Positions 19,738-27,891 of a DNA stretch of 64,000 bases are shown here, in pieces. The notes beneath the pieces are model-generated. The model had not been told where the DNA came from and did not search any database. It was given only the letters and a program-made list of their open reading frames with translations. The DNA is from Nocardioides lianchengensis (lineage in GTDB: Bacteria; Actinomycetota; Actinomycetes; Propionibacteriales; Nocardioidaceae): the NCBI RefSeq assembly GCF_900101465.1, contig NZ_FMZM01000007.1:71943-135942 (forward strand), read 5' to 3'. How positions within the stretch are numbered: the first letter of the stretch is position 1; each line of letters begins with the position of its first letter. The position numbers and the translations under genes were made by a program.

Positions 19738-22577
19738 GCGCCGCGACCACCCGGCGCCGGGCCGCCTCGCGGGTGCTGCTCGCCGCGGCGCTGCTGCTCG
19801 CCTCCGTGGCCGGCGTGCTGCCGATGCTGCAGGGGTCGGCCGACGCGGCCACCGGTGCGGCGGTGACCAAGACGGTCACGGCCACCCGGGCGTTCCTCGA
19901 CGAGGACGGCACCCGCCGCCAGGTCAGCAGCAACCGGGTCACGCTCGCGGTGTCGCAGACCCAGGACCTGCGCGGTCGCCAGGAGATCCACGTCTCCTGG
20001 TCGGGGGCGATCCCCACCGGGGGCATCGTGACCGACCCGAACGCCTCCGACGGTCGCAACCAGGAGTACCCCTTCGTGCTGCTCCAGTGCCGCGGGGTGG
20101 ACACGACCGGCAAGGTCCCGGCGGGTCAGGCCCGCCTGACGCCGGAGACCTGCTGGACCCAGACCTCGCCCGAGCGCTACCTCGCGGCGGCCTCGCACAC
20201 GCCCTCGTGGCGCTTCGACGCCTACGCACCGGCGGCCGAGCGTGGCGCCGTCGTCGGTCAGCCGGCCAACCTCCCGGCCGCGTGCGCCGAGCTGAGTCAG
20301 CCCCTCACCGCTCGGTGGGTGCCGTTCCGCTCGGCCGGGGGCGAGGTCTTCTACGGCGGACCCGACCCGGGCGCCGGCTGCACGCCCCTCGCGCCGGAGT
20401 CGGACAGCGCGGAGGGCGGTGGTCTGACCAGCAACACGACGTACGGCATCACGGGCACGGACGGTCGGGGCGAGGCCGACTTCGCGGTCTGGACGGCGGC
20501 GGAGAACCAGTCGCTGGGCTGCTCGGTCTCGGTCGACTGCGCGCTCGTGGCGGTGCCGATCGTCGGCCTCAGCTGCGACGCCTGGGGCCGGGCCCTGCCC
20601 GCCGGTGCGGTGCAGACGACCAAGGCCGGTGCGCCGCTGACCGCGCAGCAGCTGACCACGGCCGACACCACCTGCCGCCGCACCGGGGCCTACGAGCCCG
20701 GGATGCCGCGCTCGAGCGAGTCGACCGACCAGGCCGTGCGGGGGAACCTGTGGTGGGCCGCCTCCAACTGGCGCAACCGGATCACCGTCCCGCTGGACTT
20801 CGCGGTCACCGGCTCGGTCTGCGACACGGTGAGCAAGGAGCCGCCGGTGGAGCTGATGGGCTCGGTCGTCGTCAACGAGCTCACCGCGTCCTGGCGGCCG
20901 GCCTTCTGCACGAGCAAGGACCTGTTCACCTTCACCCACGTCCAGCAGGCCGACTCGCTGGCCCGGACCCTGGTCGAGGCCGGGGAGATCGACGGGGCCT
21001 TCAGCTCGGCACCGAAGGCCGGGGGGTACGGGCGACCGGTCGTCCAGGCGCCGCTCGCCATCGGCGGCTTCGCCCTCGCGTTCACCATCGACGACGCCGA
21101 CAAGCAGCGACGCGAGACCCTCAACCTGAACGCCCGGCTGGTGGCCAAGCTGCTCAGCGCGTCGTACCCCGCCTCGTCGGTCGTCCGTGACTATCACGAG
21201 GGCCTCGACCACAACCCGCTCAACATCACGCTGGACCCCGAGTTCCAGGCCCTCAACCCCGGGCTTCCGCAGAGCGCGTCGCTGGAGTCCGGTGCCGCGC
21301 TGCAGGTGTTCTCCGCCAACACCGACCTGGTCTGGGCGCTGAGCTCGTGGATCGACTCGGACCCCGAGGCCCGGGCCTGGCTGGACGGGTACGCCGACCC
21401 CTGGGGGATGACGGTCAACGAGGCGTACCGCGGGCTGGACCTGCCGGTCGACAACTGGCCGCTCCTCGACGAGTTCGTCGCGCCGGACTGGTACAAGGAG
21501 CAGAACGCCTGCTACAAGAACAGCCCCACGCCCTTCCTCCAGCTGGTGGCCAACCCGCCGTCGAACCTGGCCGCGGTGCTGGTGAACATGCAGTACGCCA
21601 AGTCCGCCGTCGCCACCGTCTGCCGCTACGACGGCAACGACCCGACGTCCCTCCCGCTCCGGCAGCAGGGCCGGCAGGACGTCGGCTACCGCTTCGTCCT
21701 CGGCCTGGTCTCGGTCTCCTCGGCCAGCCGGTACAACCTGCGGACGGCCGCCCTGCAGACCACGTCCGCGGTCAAGCCCGCCCAGCGGTTCACCGACACG
21801 ACGGGCCGGCGCTTCGTGCGGGCGGACCTGGCCGGACTCCGGGCCGCCAGCCAGCTCCTCGAGGCCGACGACGAGGCGGGCACGTGGCGCCTCGACTACG
21901 GCCGGCTGAGCACGGATGACGGCGCGGCCGCCTATCCCGGGGCCCTGCCGGTGTACGCCGTGCTCCCGACCAGCGGGCTGGACGACAAGACGGCCACCCG
22001 GCTCGCCAAGCTGCTCTGCTACTCGCACACCCGCGGTCAGCGGTCGGGAGCGGCGAACGGGAGGCTGCCCGTCGGCTACCTCCCGGTGACCGCGGCGAAC
22101 GGGCTCGGGGCCGAGCAGGACTACGTGCTCAACGCGGCCGCTGCCGTGCGGGCCCAGGACCGTGAGGTGCCCGCGCTCGACGCCGCTCCGACCACCCGGG
22201 CGCAGGCGTGCGACTTCTCGGCCGCGAAGCCGACGGCCACGTCCTCGCCGAGCCCGAGCGACTCCCCGTCGCCGTCCGAACCGACCGCGCCGAGCGTGAC
22301 GCCCCCGACGGTCCCGGCCGCCGCCGTACCCTCGGCCCCGGTGCCGACCGCGACGGTGCCGACCGGCGTCCCGTCGGTCAGCACGGCCCCGATCGTCGAG
22401 GCGGCCACGGTGGCGACCGCCGGGCAGTCCTCCGACCTCGGCCGGCTGGGCGTGCCGTTCCTCCTCCTGCTCGCCTTCGCGAGCGCCCTGACCGGTGTGG
22501 TGCTGCGGTGGCTCGACGAGCTCGGCGAGGCGACCCGCCTGGCCTGGGCCGAGGCGCGTGGCTGGGTGAGGCGATGA
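19734..22577 (+). CDS. Large membrane-anchored surface protein with PstS-like region
   Basis: A 947-residue protein with a signal peptide (1-39), a long extracytoplasmic part, a Ser/Pro/Thr/Val-rich stalk (about 835-895), a C-terminal helix (about 906-926) and a short cytoplasmic tail. The middle region resembles type II periplasmic-binding proteins: PLAIGGFALAFTIDD followed by LNLNARLVAKLLSASYP is laid out like the PstS segment preceding its hinge. Many cysteines in the first half suggest disulfides. The start is TTG 19734 within the pstS stop, a coupled arrangement. The role is unknown; context suggests phosphate or phospho-ligand capture at the surface. The PstS relationship is inferred from short motifs. 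Confidence 0.75.
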   Translation: MSAATTRRRAASRVLLAAALLLASVAGVLPMLQGSADAATGAAVTKTVTATRAFLDEDGTRRQVSSNRVTLAVSQTQDLRGRQEIHVSWSGAIPTGGIVTDPNASDGRNQEYPFVLLQCRGVDTTGKVPAGQARLTPETCWTQTSPERYLAAASHTPSWRFDAYAPAAERGAVVGQPANLPAACAELSQPLTARWVPFRSAGGEVFYGGPDPGAGCTPLAPESDSAEGGGLTSNTTYGITGTDGRGEADFAVWTAAENQSLGCSVSVDCALVAVPIVGLSCDAWGRALPAGAVQTTKAGAPLTAQQLTTADTTCRRTGAYEPGMPRSSESTDQAVRGNLWWAASNWRNRITVPLDFAVTGSVCDTVSKEPPVELMGSVVVNELTASWRPAFCTSKDLFTFTHVQQADSLARTLVEAGEIDGAFSSAPKAGGYGRPVVQAPLAIGGFALAFTIDDADKQRRETLNLNARLVAKLLSASYPASSVVRDYHEGLDHNPLNITLDPEFQALNPGLPQSASLESGAALQVFSANTDLVWALSSWIDSDPEARAWLDGYADPWGMTVNEAYRGLDLPVDNWPLLDEFVAPDWYKEQNACYKNSPTPFLQLVANPPSNLAAVLVNMQYAKSAVATVCRYDGNDPTSLPLRQQGRQDVGYRFVLGLVSVSSASRYNLRTAALQTTSAVKPAQRFTDTTGRRFVRADLAGLRAASQLLEADDEAGTWRLDYGRLSTDDGAAAYPGALPVYAVLPTSGLDDKTATRLAKLLCYSHTRGQRSGAANGRLPVGYLPVTAANGLGAEQDYVLNAAAAVRAQDREVPALDAAPTTRAQACDFSAAKPTATSSPSPSDSPSPSEPTAPSVTPPTVPAAAVPSAPVPTATVPTGVPSVSTAPIVEAATVATAGQSSDLGRLGVPFLLLLAFASALTGVVLRWLDELGEATRLAWAEARGWVRR

Positions 22578-23491
22578 GCACGATCGTGCCCGAGCGCAGC
22601 ACCGTCCTCCACCCGGGCGTCGTCGATGCCTCGGCGCCTCCGGGACGCGACGAGGAGCAGGGCCGTCGTATCACCTCGCAGATGCTGATCGGGGTCTCGC
22701 TGCTGGTGACCTGGTTCCTGGTCTACCTGTTCGTGCTGAGCGGCCTGGAGCAGGGCCAGGTCCAGGCGGGCCTCTACAGCCGCCTGCGGACCGAGCTCGC
22801 CGAGGGCACCGCTCCGACCGGCGCGCCGATCGAGCCGGGCCGGCCGGTGGCGCTGCTCTCGATCCCCGGGATCGACGTCGAGGACGTCGTGGTCGTGGAG
22901 GGCAGCCGGCCCGGTCAGCTCCAGGACGGACCCGGCCACGTCCTGGGCAGTGTCCTTCCCGGCCAGCAGGGACTCAGCCAGGTGGCGGGGCGCTCGCTGA
23001 GCTTCGGCGCCCCGTTCGCCCGGATCGACGAGCTCCCGGTCGGCGCCGCGGTCGAGGTGACGACGGCGCAGGGTGAGTTCACCTACCGGGTGCTCGGCTC
23101 CCGGACCGAGGGGGACCCGCTACCGCCCGCTCCGGCTGCCGGTGCCTCTCGTCTGACCCTGGTGACCGCCTCGCGGGGCACCGGTCTCGGAGGGCTGCAG
23201 CCGCAGGAGACCGTGTACGTCGACGCCGCCCTCGACGAGGGCGCGGTGGTCGCGGGTCAGGTCGCGCTGAAGGACACCGGCGTCACGCTGATGTCCGCGC
23301 GGGCCGACACCACGACCCTCGCGCTGCTCGCCCTGGCGCTCCAGGTGCTCGTCGCCACCCTGGCCGGGTTCGCCTGGGCCTGGTCGTCCTGGTCGCGTCC
23401 GGCCGCCTGGCTCGCGGGCGGCCCCTGCGTGCTGGCGGCGCTGTGGCTGGTGTCGTCCCTCGCTTCCCGTCTCCTCCCGGCGCTGATCTGA
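22574..23491 (+). CDS. Sortase-fold membrane protein lacking catalytic His and Cys
   Basis: A 305-residue membrane protein with one N-terminal helix (about 36-56), an extracytoplasmic domain (about 75-225) and two C-terminal helices (about 240-262, 272-295). The domain follows class E sortases: LSIPGIDVEDVVVVEGS, GPGHVLGSVLPGQQG, then VAGRS at 137-141 where active enzymes have AGHR. It continues FGAPFARIDELPVGAAVEV and LTLVTAS at 194-200 where active enzymes have LTLTTCH. The catalytic His is thus Arg140 and the catalytic Cys is Ala199; the usual downstream Arg also appears lost (PQETVYVDA). It probably acts as a structural or binding protein. The ATG overlaps the previous stop. Confidence 0.78.
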   Translation: MSTIVPERSTVLHPGVVDASAPPGRDEEQGRRITSQMLIGVSLLVTWFLVYLFVLSGLEQGQVQAGLYSRLRTELAEGTAPTGAPIEPGRPVALLSIPGIDVEDVVVVEGSRPGQLQDGPGHVLGSVLPGQQGLSQVAGRSLSFGAPFARIDELPVGAAVEVTTAQGEFTYRVLGSRTEGDPLPPAPAAGASRLTLVTASRGTGLGGLQPQETVYVDAALDEGAVVAGQVALKDTGVTLMSARADTTTLALLALALQVLVATLAGFAWAWSSWSRPAAWLAGGPCVLAALWLVSSLASRLLPALI

Positions 23492-23526
23492 CCCATGCGC
23501 CCCACCGACCCCGGCAGCCCCCTGCC

Positions 23527-23548
23527 GTTTATCTCGGGTAAATCACTC
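23527..23548 (+). promoter_or_regulatory. Possible PHO-box-like direct repeat
   Basis: GTTTATCTCGG (23527-23537) and GTAAATCACTC (23538-23548) are two 11-base units with the spacing of Streptomyces PhoP boxes (GTTCACC per 11 bases). They match that 7-base unit at only 5 and 4 positions. The element sits 15 bases before the next coding start, in a 72-base gap. The evidence is weak. Confidence 0.3.
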
Positions 23549-23563
23549 AGGAAAGGCAACGTG

Positions 23564-24913
23564 ATGCACCAGTACCGCAAGAGCCTGGGCGCGGCCGCCG
23601 TCGCCCTGGCGACGACCGCCGCCCTCGGGCTGTCGGGTGCGCCGGCGCAGGCCGACCCCGCGCCGCAGGAGAAGGACGTCGTGGCCACCGGGTCCGACAT
23701 CATCCAGAACTCCTTCAACTTCCTGGCCGACGGCTACAAGCAGCTGCCCGGCTACAACACGGCCGGCAACCGCTGGCGCTTCATCAACTTCGACTCCTCC
23801 GGCGACGCCCAGGGCCGCAGCGCGTTCACCGACCCGCGGCTGCTCCCGACGATCACCGGCAACGGCACGCTCGGCGAGAACGGCGCCAAGTACGTCAAGC
23901 AGAGCGACGTCAAGCTGCTCAACCCGACCATCGCCCTGCGCGCCGGTCAGGACCTCGTCGTCCGCCCGAGCGGCGGCGGCGGCGGCGGTCGCGACGCGAT
24001 CATCGCCGACGACCAGGGCTGGATCGACGTGGGCCGCAGCCCGGACCCGCTCGACAAGGTCGAGAACGGCCCGGACTACCAGCAGCTGGCCTTCGCCAAG
24101 CAGGGCACCAAGCTGCTCCGCGTGCAGATCGCCACGGACCGTCAGCTGATCGCGACGGCGACGACGACCAACGCGCCCGCCACCATCCCGGCCTCGGCGA
24201 TCCTCAGCATCTACGCCGGCAACATCACCAAGTGGGGCCAGATCCCGGGCTACCAGGGTCCGGGGCAGGCCATCAACACCGCGGCGCCGACGTACACGGG
24301 TCCGGAGGCCGACGAGACGATCGTCGCGCTGATCCTGCCGACCGACGCGGGCATGTGGAACACCTTCGTCGCCAACGTCAAGCGGCAGAACCCGGGCAAC
24401 ACCGGCTTCACCGGCCGCGGCAACCCGAACAGCGTCCAGGTCCAGCAGAACGACCCGGTCTCGATCACCAGCCTGCCCGAGGCGCAGCGCAAGAACGCGA
24501 TCGTGCCGTTCCCGCGGGGCCGCTTCCGGACCCTGAACACGGGCTACTACACCCAGACCTCCGACGGTGCGAAGACGAACAACTACAACACCGAGACCGG
24601 TCACCGCACCCCGGCCAGCGCGGCCGGGATCAAGCTGCTCGACGGCGACAGCAACGCCGACGTCAACCAGCCGACCGCGCCGTACGGCGGCAACTTCGCC
24701 TACAACGCCATCGTCCGTGAGCGGGACCTGAACAGCACCACGCCGTGGCAGCCGGGCAGCACGCTGAACTGGGTCGAGGCGCTGTTCTACAACCCCGACG
24801 GCCCGGCTCCGTTCGTCCGGACCCCCGCCGGCCAGGCCCTGCTGACCGCGGCCGGAGTGACGCCCCAGTACCGCGTCTTCGGCACCGACAACGCCGAGAT
24901 CTCGGTCGACTGA
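23564..24913 (+). CDS. PstS-like phosphate-binding family secreted protein
   Basis: A 449-residue secreted protein with signal peptide MHQYRKSLGAAAVALATTAALGLSG, cleaved near AQA. The mature part has PstS-family organisation: VVATGSDIIQNSFNFLADGY at the N-terminus, IPASAILSIYAGNITKWGQIPGY in the position of the PstS IFTGKItnW motif, and LPTDAGMWNTFVANV. A GGGGGGRDAI loop near 145 replaces part of the usual SGG...GIKA region. No lipobox or terminal helix is seen, so it may be freely secreted or held by other surface proteins. The start at ATG 23564 follows AGGAAAGG. It is the third PstS-like protein in this locus. Confidence 0.8.
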   Translation: MHQYRKSLGAAAVALATTAALGLSGAPAQADPAPQEKDVVATGSDIIQNSFNFLADGYKQLPGYNTAGNRWRFINFDSSGDAQGRSAFTDPRLLPTITGNGTLGENGAKYVKQSDVKLLNPTIALRAGQDLVVRPSGGGGGGRDAIIADDQGWIDVGRSPDPLDKVENGPDYQQLAFAKQGTKLLRVQIATDRQLIATATTTNAPATIPASAILSIYAGNITKWGQIPGYQGPGQAINTAAPTYTGPEADETIVALILPTDAGMWNTFVANVKRQNPGNTGFTGRGNPNSVQVQQNDPVSITSLPEAQRKNAIVPFPRGRFRTLNTGYYTQTSDGAKTNNYNTETGHRTPASAAGIKLLDGDSNADVNQPTAPYGGNFAYNAIVRERDLNSTTPWQPGSTLNWVEALFYNPDGPAPFVRTPAGQALLTAAGVTPQYRVFGTDNAEISVD

Positions 24914-24947
24914 CCCGCTGGTCGGCCCTGAGGAGAGACAGACAGTC

Positions 24948-25562
24948 ATGACCATCACGCTCACGCCCCTGCGGGCAGCTCTTGCCGTCCTCGTGGTCGG
25001 CGTGGTGATCGTGGCCGGAGTCCTTCTCTGGCCGGAGCAGGACCAGGACGAGCAGCGGGACCAGTCCCCACGGGCCGCGCCGTACGACGACACCCTGGCG
25101 GCCGGTTCCCTCACGCTGTGCTCGGCGGACGGTCAGCCCGTCACCGAGGGCAGCACGAAGGACCGACCGTTCGCGGACGTCGTACGCGGGGAGACGGCGC
25201 TGCCGTCGGAGCTCGACCCCGCCGGCGCGGTGGCGACCCTCTACGCCTACCAGCCGCGTGAGGGAGTCGGGACCGAGGAGTTCAGCGGGACGGCGATCAC
25301 CGCCGCCGAGGTGCTCCCGGACCCGGGGCAGCCCGCGGTGCGCGTCACCGAGGACGCGTGGTCGGTGGACGACTTCGTCACCGCCTTCCCCGCGACCTAC
25401 GACGGCTTCGTCCAGCTGCGGCTCTACCTCGGCACGCCCGGCGCCGGGACCCTCTCGACGAGCCCCTACGACACCGCCGACCTCCGGGTCGACGACGGTC
25501 GCTGGGAGCTCGTGCGAGGCGGTTCCGCCTCCTGTGCCGACGCCGAGTCGCTCGTCCCCTGA
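24948..25562 (+). CDS. Membrane-anchored protein of unknown function, related to the next gene
   Basis: A 204-residue protein with one N-terminal helix (about 8-27, AALAVLVVGVVIVAGVLLW) and an extracytoplasmic domain. GAVATLYAYQPREGVG, then YDGFVQLRLYLGTPGAGTLSTSPYDTADLRVDDGRWELV, parallels GTLYAHQVR... and VYELRLRTSS...YAATYVRVDGDTWEV in the gene that follows, so both appear to carry the same domain. Two cysteines are widely spaced. It is preceded by GAGGAGA. I do not recognise the family. Expressed within the phosphate locus. Confidence 0.75.
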   Translation: MTITLTPLRAALAVLVVGVVIVAGVLLWPEQDQDEQRDQSPRAAPYDDTLAAGSLTLCSADGQPVTEGSTKDRPFADVVRGETALPSELDPAGAVATLYAYQPREGVGTEEFSGTAITAAEVLPDPGQPAVRVTEDAWSVDDFVTAFPATYDGFVQLRLYLGTPGAGTLSTSPYDTADLRVDDGRWELVRGGSASCADAESLVP

Positions 25563-25607
25563 CCCGGTCGGCCGACCGCGCGGTCACCAGACCACAAGGA
25601 GAAGATG

Positions 25608-26819
25608 ATGCAGATCAGAGTGAAGAAGACGTGGGCTGCGGCCCTCGGTCTCACCGTCGCCCTGTCGACCGCGGGCGGCGTCGCCCTCGGTGCCGGGGAC
25701 GACGACTGGTACGCCGGTGACGAGAACGTCACGGTGCCCGACCACGACAAGATCGCCGCGACCCTGAAGCTCTACAACGCTTCCGGGACCGAGGTGACCT
25801 CCGGTACGGCGAGCGCGCCGATCGCCGCCATCGCGGCCGTCGGCTCGCCCGTGCGCGCCGGCGACACCTTCGGCACGCTCTACGCCCACCAGGTGCGGTC
25901 CGACACGGCGCCCGGCGCCTGGCCGGGCATCCAGGTGAGCGGCACGAGCAAGTTCAGCGGCGAGGGGGCGATCGCCGTACCCGCCGCGCTGGTCAACAGC
26001 CCTGCCGTGGACGCCGACGCCCCGGGCACCTCCACGCTGGCCGACGTGGCCGGCTCGTTCACGACCACCGGAGGTGCGGTCGCGAACGTCTACGAGCTGC
26101 GCCTGCGGACGAGCTCGCCCTCGGGCGGCGTCGGGACGTCGTACGCCGCGACGTACGTGCGGGTCGACGGCGACACCTGGGAGGTCACCGACAACCCCGG
26201 CGAGGTCGAGCCCGACCCGGAGCCGGTCGCCACCTCGGTGGCCGTCGCCTGGCCGGCGTCGCTCGGCTACGGCCGGGCCGCCACGGTCGGGGTGACCGTC
26301 ACCGCCGCCTCGGGTGCGGCGAAGCCGACCGGTGCGGTCCGGCTGCTGCAGGGGACCCGGGTGCTGGCCACGGCCACGCTCACGGCAGCGGGTACGGCGA
26401 GCCTGCCGATCGCGAGGACGGCACTCGCGCCGGGCTCGCGTCCGCTGCGGGTCGCCTACCTGGGAGCCACGGACGCGTTCGTGGCCTCCACCTCGGCGGT
26501 CAAGCCGTACACGGTCGCCAAGGCCGCGAGCGGCACGCCGGTCCTGCGGATCACCAAGAAGCCGACCGCGAAGAAGGCCGGCAAGGCGACCGTCACGGTG
26601 GCCGTCCCCGCGGGTCTGGCGAAGGCCGGCGGTCGGGCGACCGTGGTCCTCACCAAGGGGAAGTCGGTCACGAGGGTCGTCGTGGCGGTCCGCTCGGGCG
26701 CGGCCTCGGTGAAGCTGCCGAAACTGAAGAAGGGCACCTGGTCGATCCGGGTCGACTACCAGGGTGACGCGTACTACCTGCCCGCGAAGTCGAAGACCGT
26801 CAAGGTCAAGGCGAAGTAG
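25608..26819 (+). CDS. Secreted protein with unknown N-terminal domain and Ig-like repeats
   Basis: A 403-residue exported protein. The signal peptide (about 1-28) is followed by a domain (about 40-195) shared with the preceding gene, then two Ig-like beta-sandwich modules. The first lies at about 205-305 (VAVAWPASLGYGRAATVGVTV, TGAVRLLQGTRVL). The second lies at about 308-403, ending KLPKLKKGTWSIRVDYQGDAYYLPAKS and a Lys-rich tail. The second module resembles the C-termini of the glycoside hydrolase and amidase elsewhere in this window. ATG 25608 is preferred over 25605 for its spacing from AGGAGA. Confidence 0.78.
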   Translation: MQIRVKKTWAAALGLTVALSTAGGVALGAGDDDWYAGDENVTVPDHDKIAATLKLYNASGTEVTSGTASAPIAAIAAVGSPVRAGDTFGTLYAHQVRSDTAPGAWPGIQVSGTSKFSGEGAIAVPAALVNSPAVDADAPGTSTLADVAGSFTTTGGAVANVYELRLRTSSPSGGVGTSYAATYVRVDGDTWEVTDNPGEVEPDPEPVATSVAVAWPASLGYGRAATVGVTVTAASGAAKPTGAVRLLQGTRVLATATLTAAGTASLPIARTALAPGSRPLRVAYLGATDAFVASTSAVKPYTVAKAASGTPVLRITKKPTAKKAGKATVTVAVPAGLAKAGGRATVVLTKGKSVTRVVVAVRSGAASVKLPKLKKGTWSIRVDYQGDAYYLPAKSKTVKVKAK

Positions 26820-26839
26820 GGTTTCTCTACCGAACAACT

Positions 26840-26873
26840 GGGTGGTGTCGGCGTTCTGCCGCCGGCACCACCC
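26840..26873 (+). terminator. Strong hairpin before pstB (terminator or attenuator)
   Basis: A 14-bp stem, 26840-26853 with 26860-26873, has one T-G wobble and a six-base loop. A second small hairpin (26879-26897) follows just before the pstB ribosome site. No U-run. It could reduce read-through from the surface-protein genes into pstB or stabilise mRNA ends. Confidence 0.5.
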
Positions 26874-26915
26874 GGTCGCCCGGCTCGTCGAGCCGGGGCA
26901 CAACCAGGAGGGTGC

Positions 26916-27785
26916 ATGAGTGCCGAGCTGAGCGAGGCCACCGATCCGACCGGCGTGCTGCCGGTGTTCGTCGACGAGGTCGCGGCCACCCCGGCTCCCC
27001 GGGTGTCGACCGCGGCGACGCTGGAGGCCGACCGGGTCTCGGCCTGGTTCGGTCAGCGCAAGGTGCTCGACCGGGTCTCCCTCGACATCCCCGCCGGGCG
27101 GGTGACCGCCCTGATCGGTCCGTCCGGGTGCGGCAAGTCGACCTTCCTGCGCATCCTCAACCGGATGCACGAGCTGGTGCCGAGCGCGCAGCTCGCGGGC
27201 GAGGTGCGGCTCGACGGCCAGGACATCTACGACCCGGAGCGTCGGCTGACCGACGCCCGCAAGGCCATCGGGATGGTCTTCCAGAAGCCGAACCCGTTCC
27301 CGGCGATGTCCATCGCCGACAACGTGCTGGCCGGCCTGAAGATCACCGGCACCAAGATCGCCCGCCCGGACCGGGAGGCGCTGATCGAGGAGTCGCTGAC
27401 CCGGGCCGGCCTCTGGAACGAGGTCAAGGACCGGCTCAAGCAGCCCGGCTCCGCGCTCTCCGGCGGCCAGCAGCAGCGGCTGTGCATCGCGCGCTCGCTC
27501 GCCGTACGGCCCCGGGTGCTGCTGATGGACGAGCCCTGCTCGGCCCTCGACCCGACCTCGACGCGGGTGGTCGAGGAGACGATCGGCGAGATCGCCGCCG
27601 ACGTCACCATCGTGATCGTCACCCACAACATGCAGCAGGCGCAGCGGGTCTCCGACCAGTGCGCGTTCTTCCTCGCGGCCCAGGGCACGCCCGGCGTGAT
27701 CGTCGAGCACGGGCCGACCGACGTGGTCTTCGAGAACCCGCAGGACCAGCGGACCTCCGACTACGTCAACGGCCGCTTCGGCTGA
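26916..27785 (+). CDS. pstB: Phosphate ABC transporter ATP-binding protein PstB
   Basis: A 289-residue ABC ATPase that drives phosphate import through PstC/PstA. Motifs are Walker A GPSGCGKST, Q-loop MVFQKPNPFPAMS, which is diagnostic for PstB, signature LSGGQQQRL, Walker B VLLMDEPCSALDPTST and H-loop VTHNMQQAQR. An N-terminal leader of about 35 residues is longer than in E. coli PstB. The ATG is preceded by AGGAGGG. It is the last gene of the locus, separated from pstCA by about 9 kb of surface-protein genes, which is unusual, and is followed by a large palindrome. Confidence 0.95.
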   Translation: MSAELSEATDPTGVLPVFVDEVAATPAPRVSTAATLEADRVSAWFGQRKVLDRVSLDIPAGRVTALIGPSGCGKSTFLRILNRMHELVPSAQLAGEVRLDGQDIYDPERRLTDARKAIGMVFQKPNPFPAMSIADNVLAGLKITGTKIARPDREALIEESLTRAGLWNEVKDRLKQPGSALSGGQQQRLCIARSLAVRPRVLLMDEPCSALDPTSTRVVEETIGEIAADVTIVIVTHNMQQAQRVSDQCAFFLAAQGTPGVIVEHGPTDVVFENPQDQRTSDYVNGRFG

Positions 27786-27821
27786 GCCGGGCGGCGGGGG
27801 CCGCGGGCGAATCGGCCGCCA

Positions 27822-27891
27822 TGTAACGCGATGTTCGCCGCACTGGGTACGCGCTGCAGCAGGTACCCAGTGCGGCGAACATCGCGTTACA
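27822..27891. repeat. Perfect 29-bp inverted repeat (70-base hairpin) between convergent genes
   Basis: The left arm (27822-27850, beginning TGTAACGCGATG) and right arm (27863-27891) are perfect reverse complements around a 12-base centre GCGCTGCAGCAG. It lies 36 bases after pstB and contains the stop codon (TTA on the plus strand, 27887-27889) of the minus-strand gene. It is positioned as a bidirectional terminator, but 29 perfect base pairs is far more than needed; a genome-wide repeated palindromic element is also possible. Confidence 0.85.
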
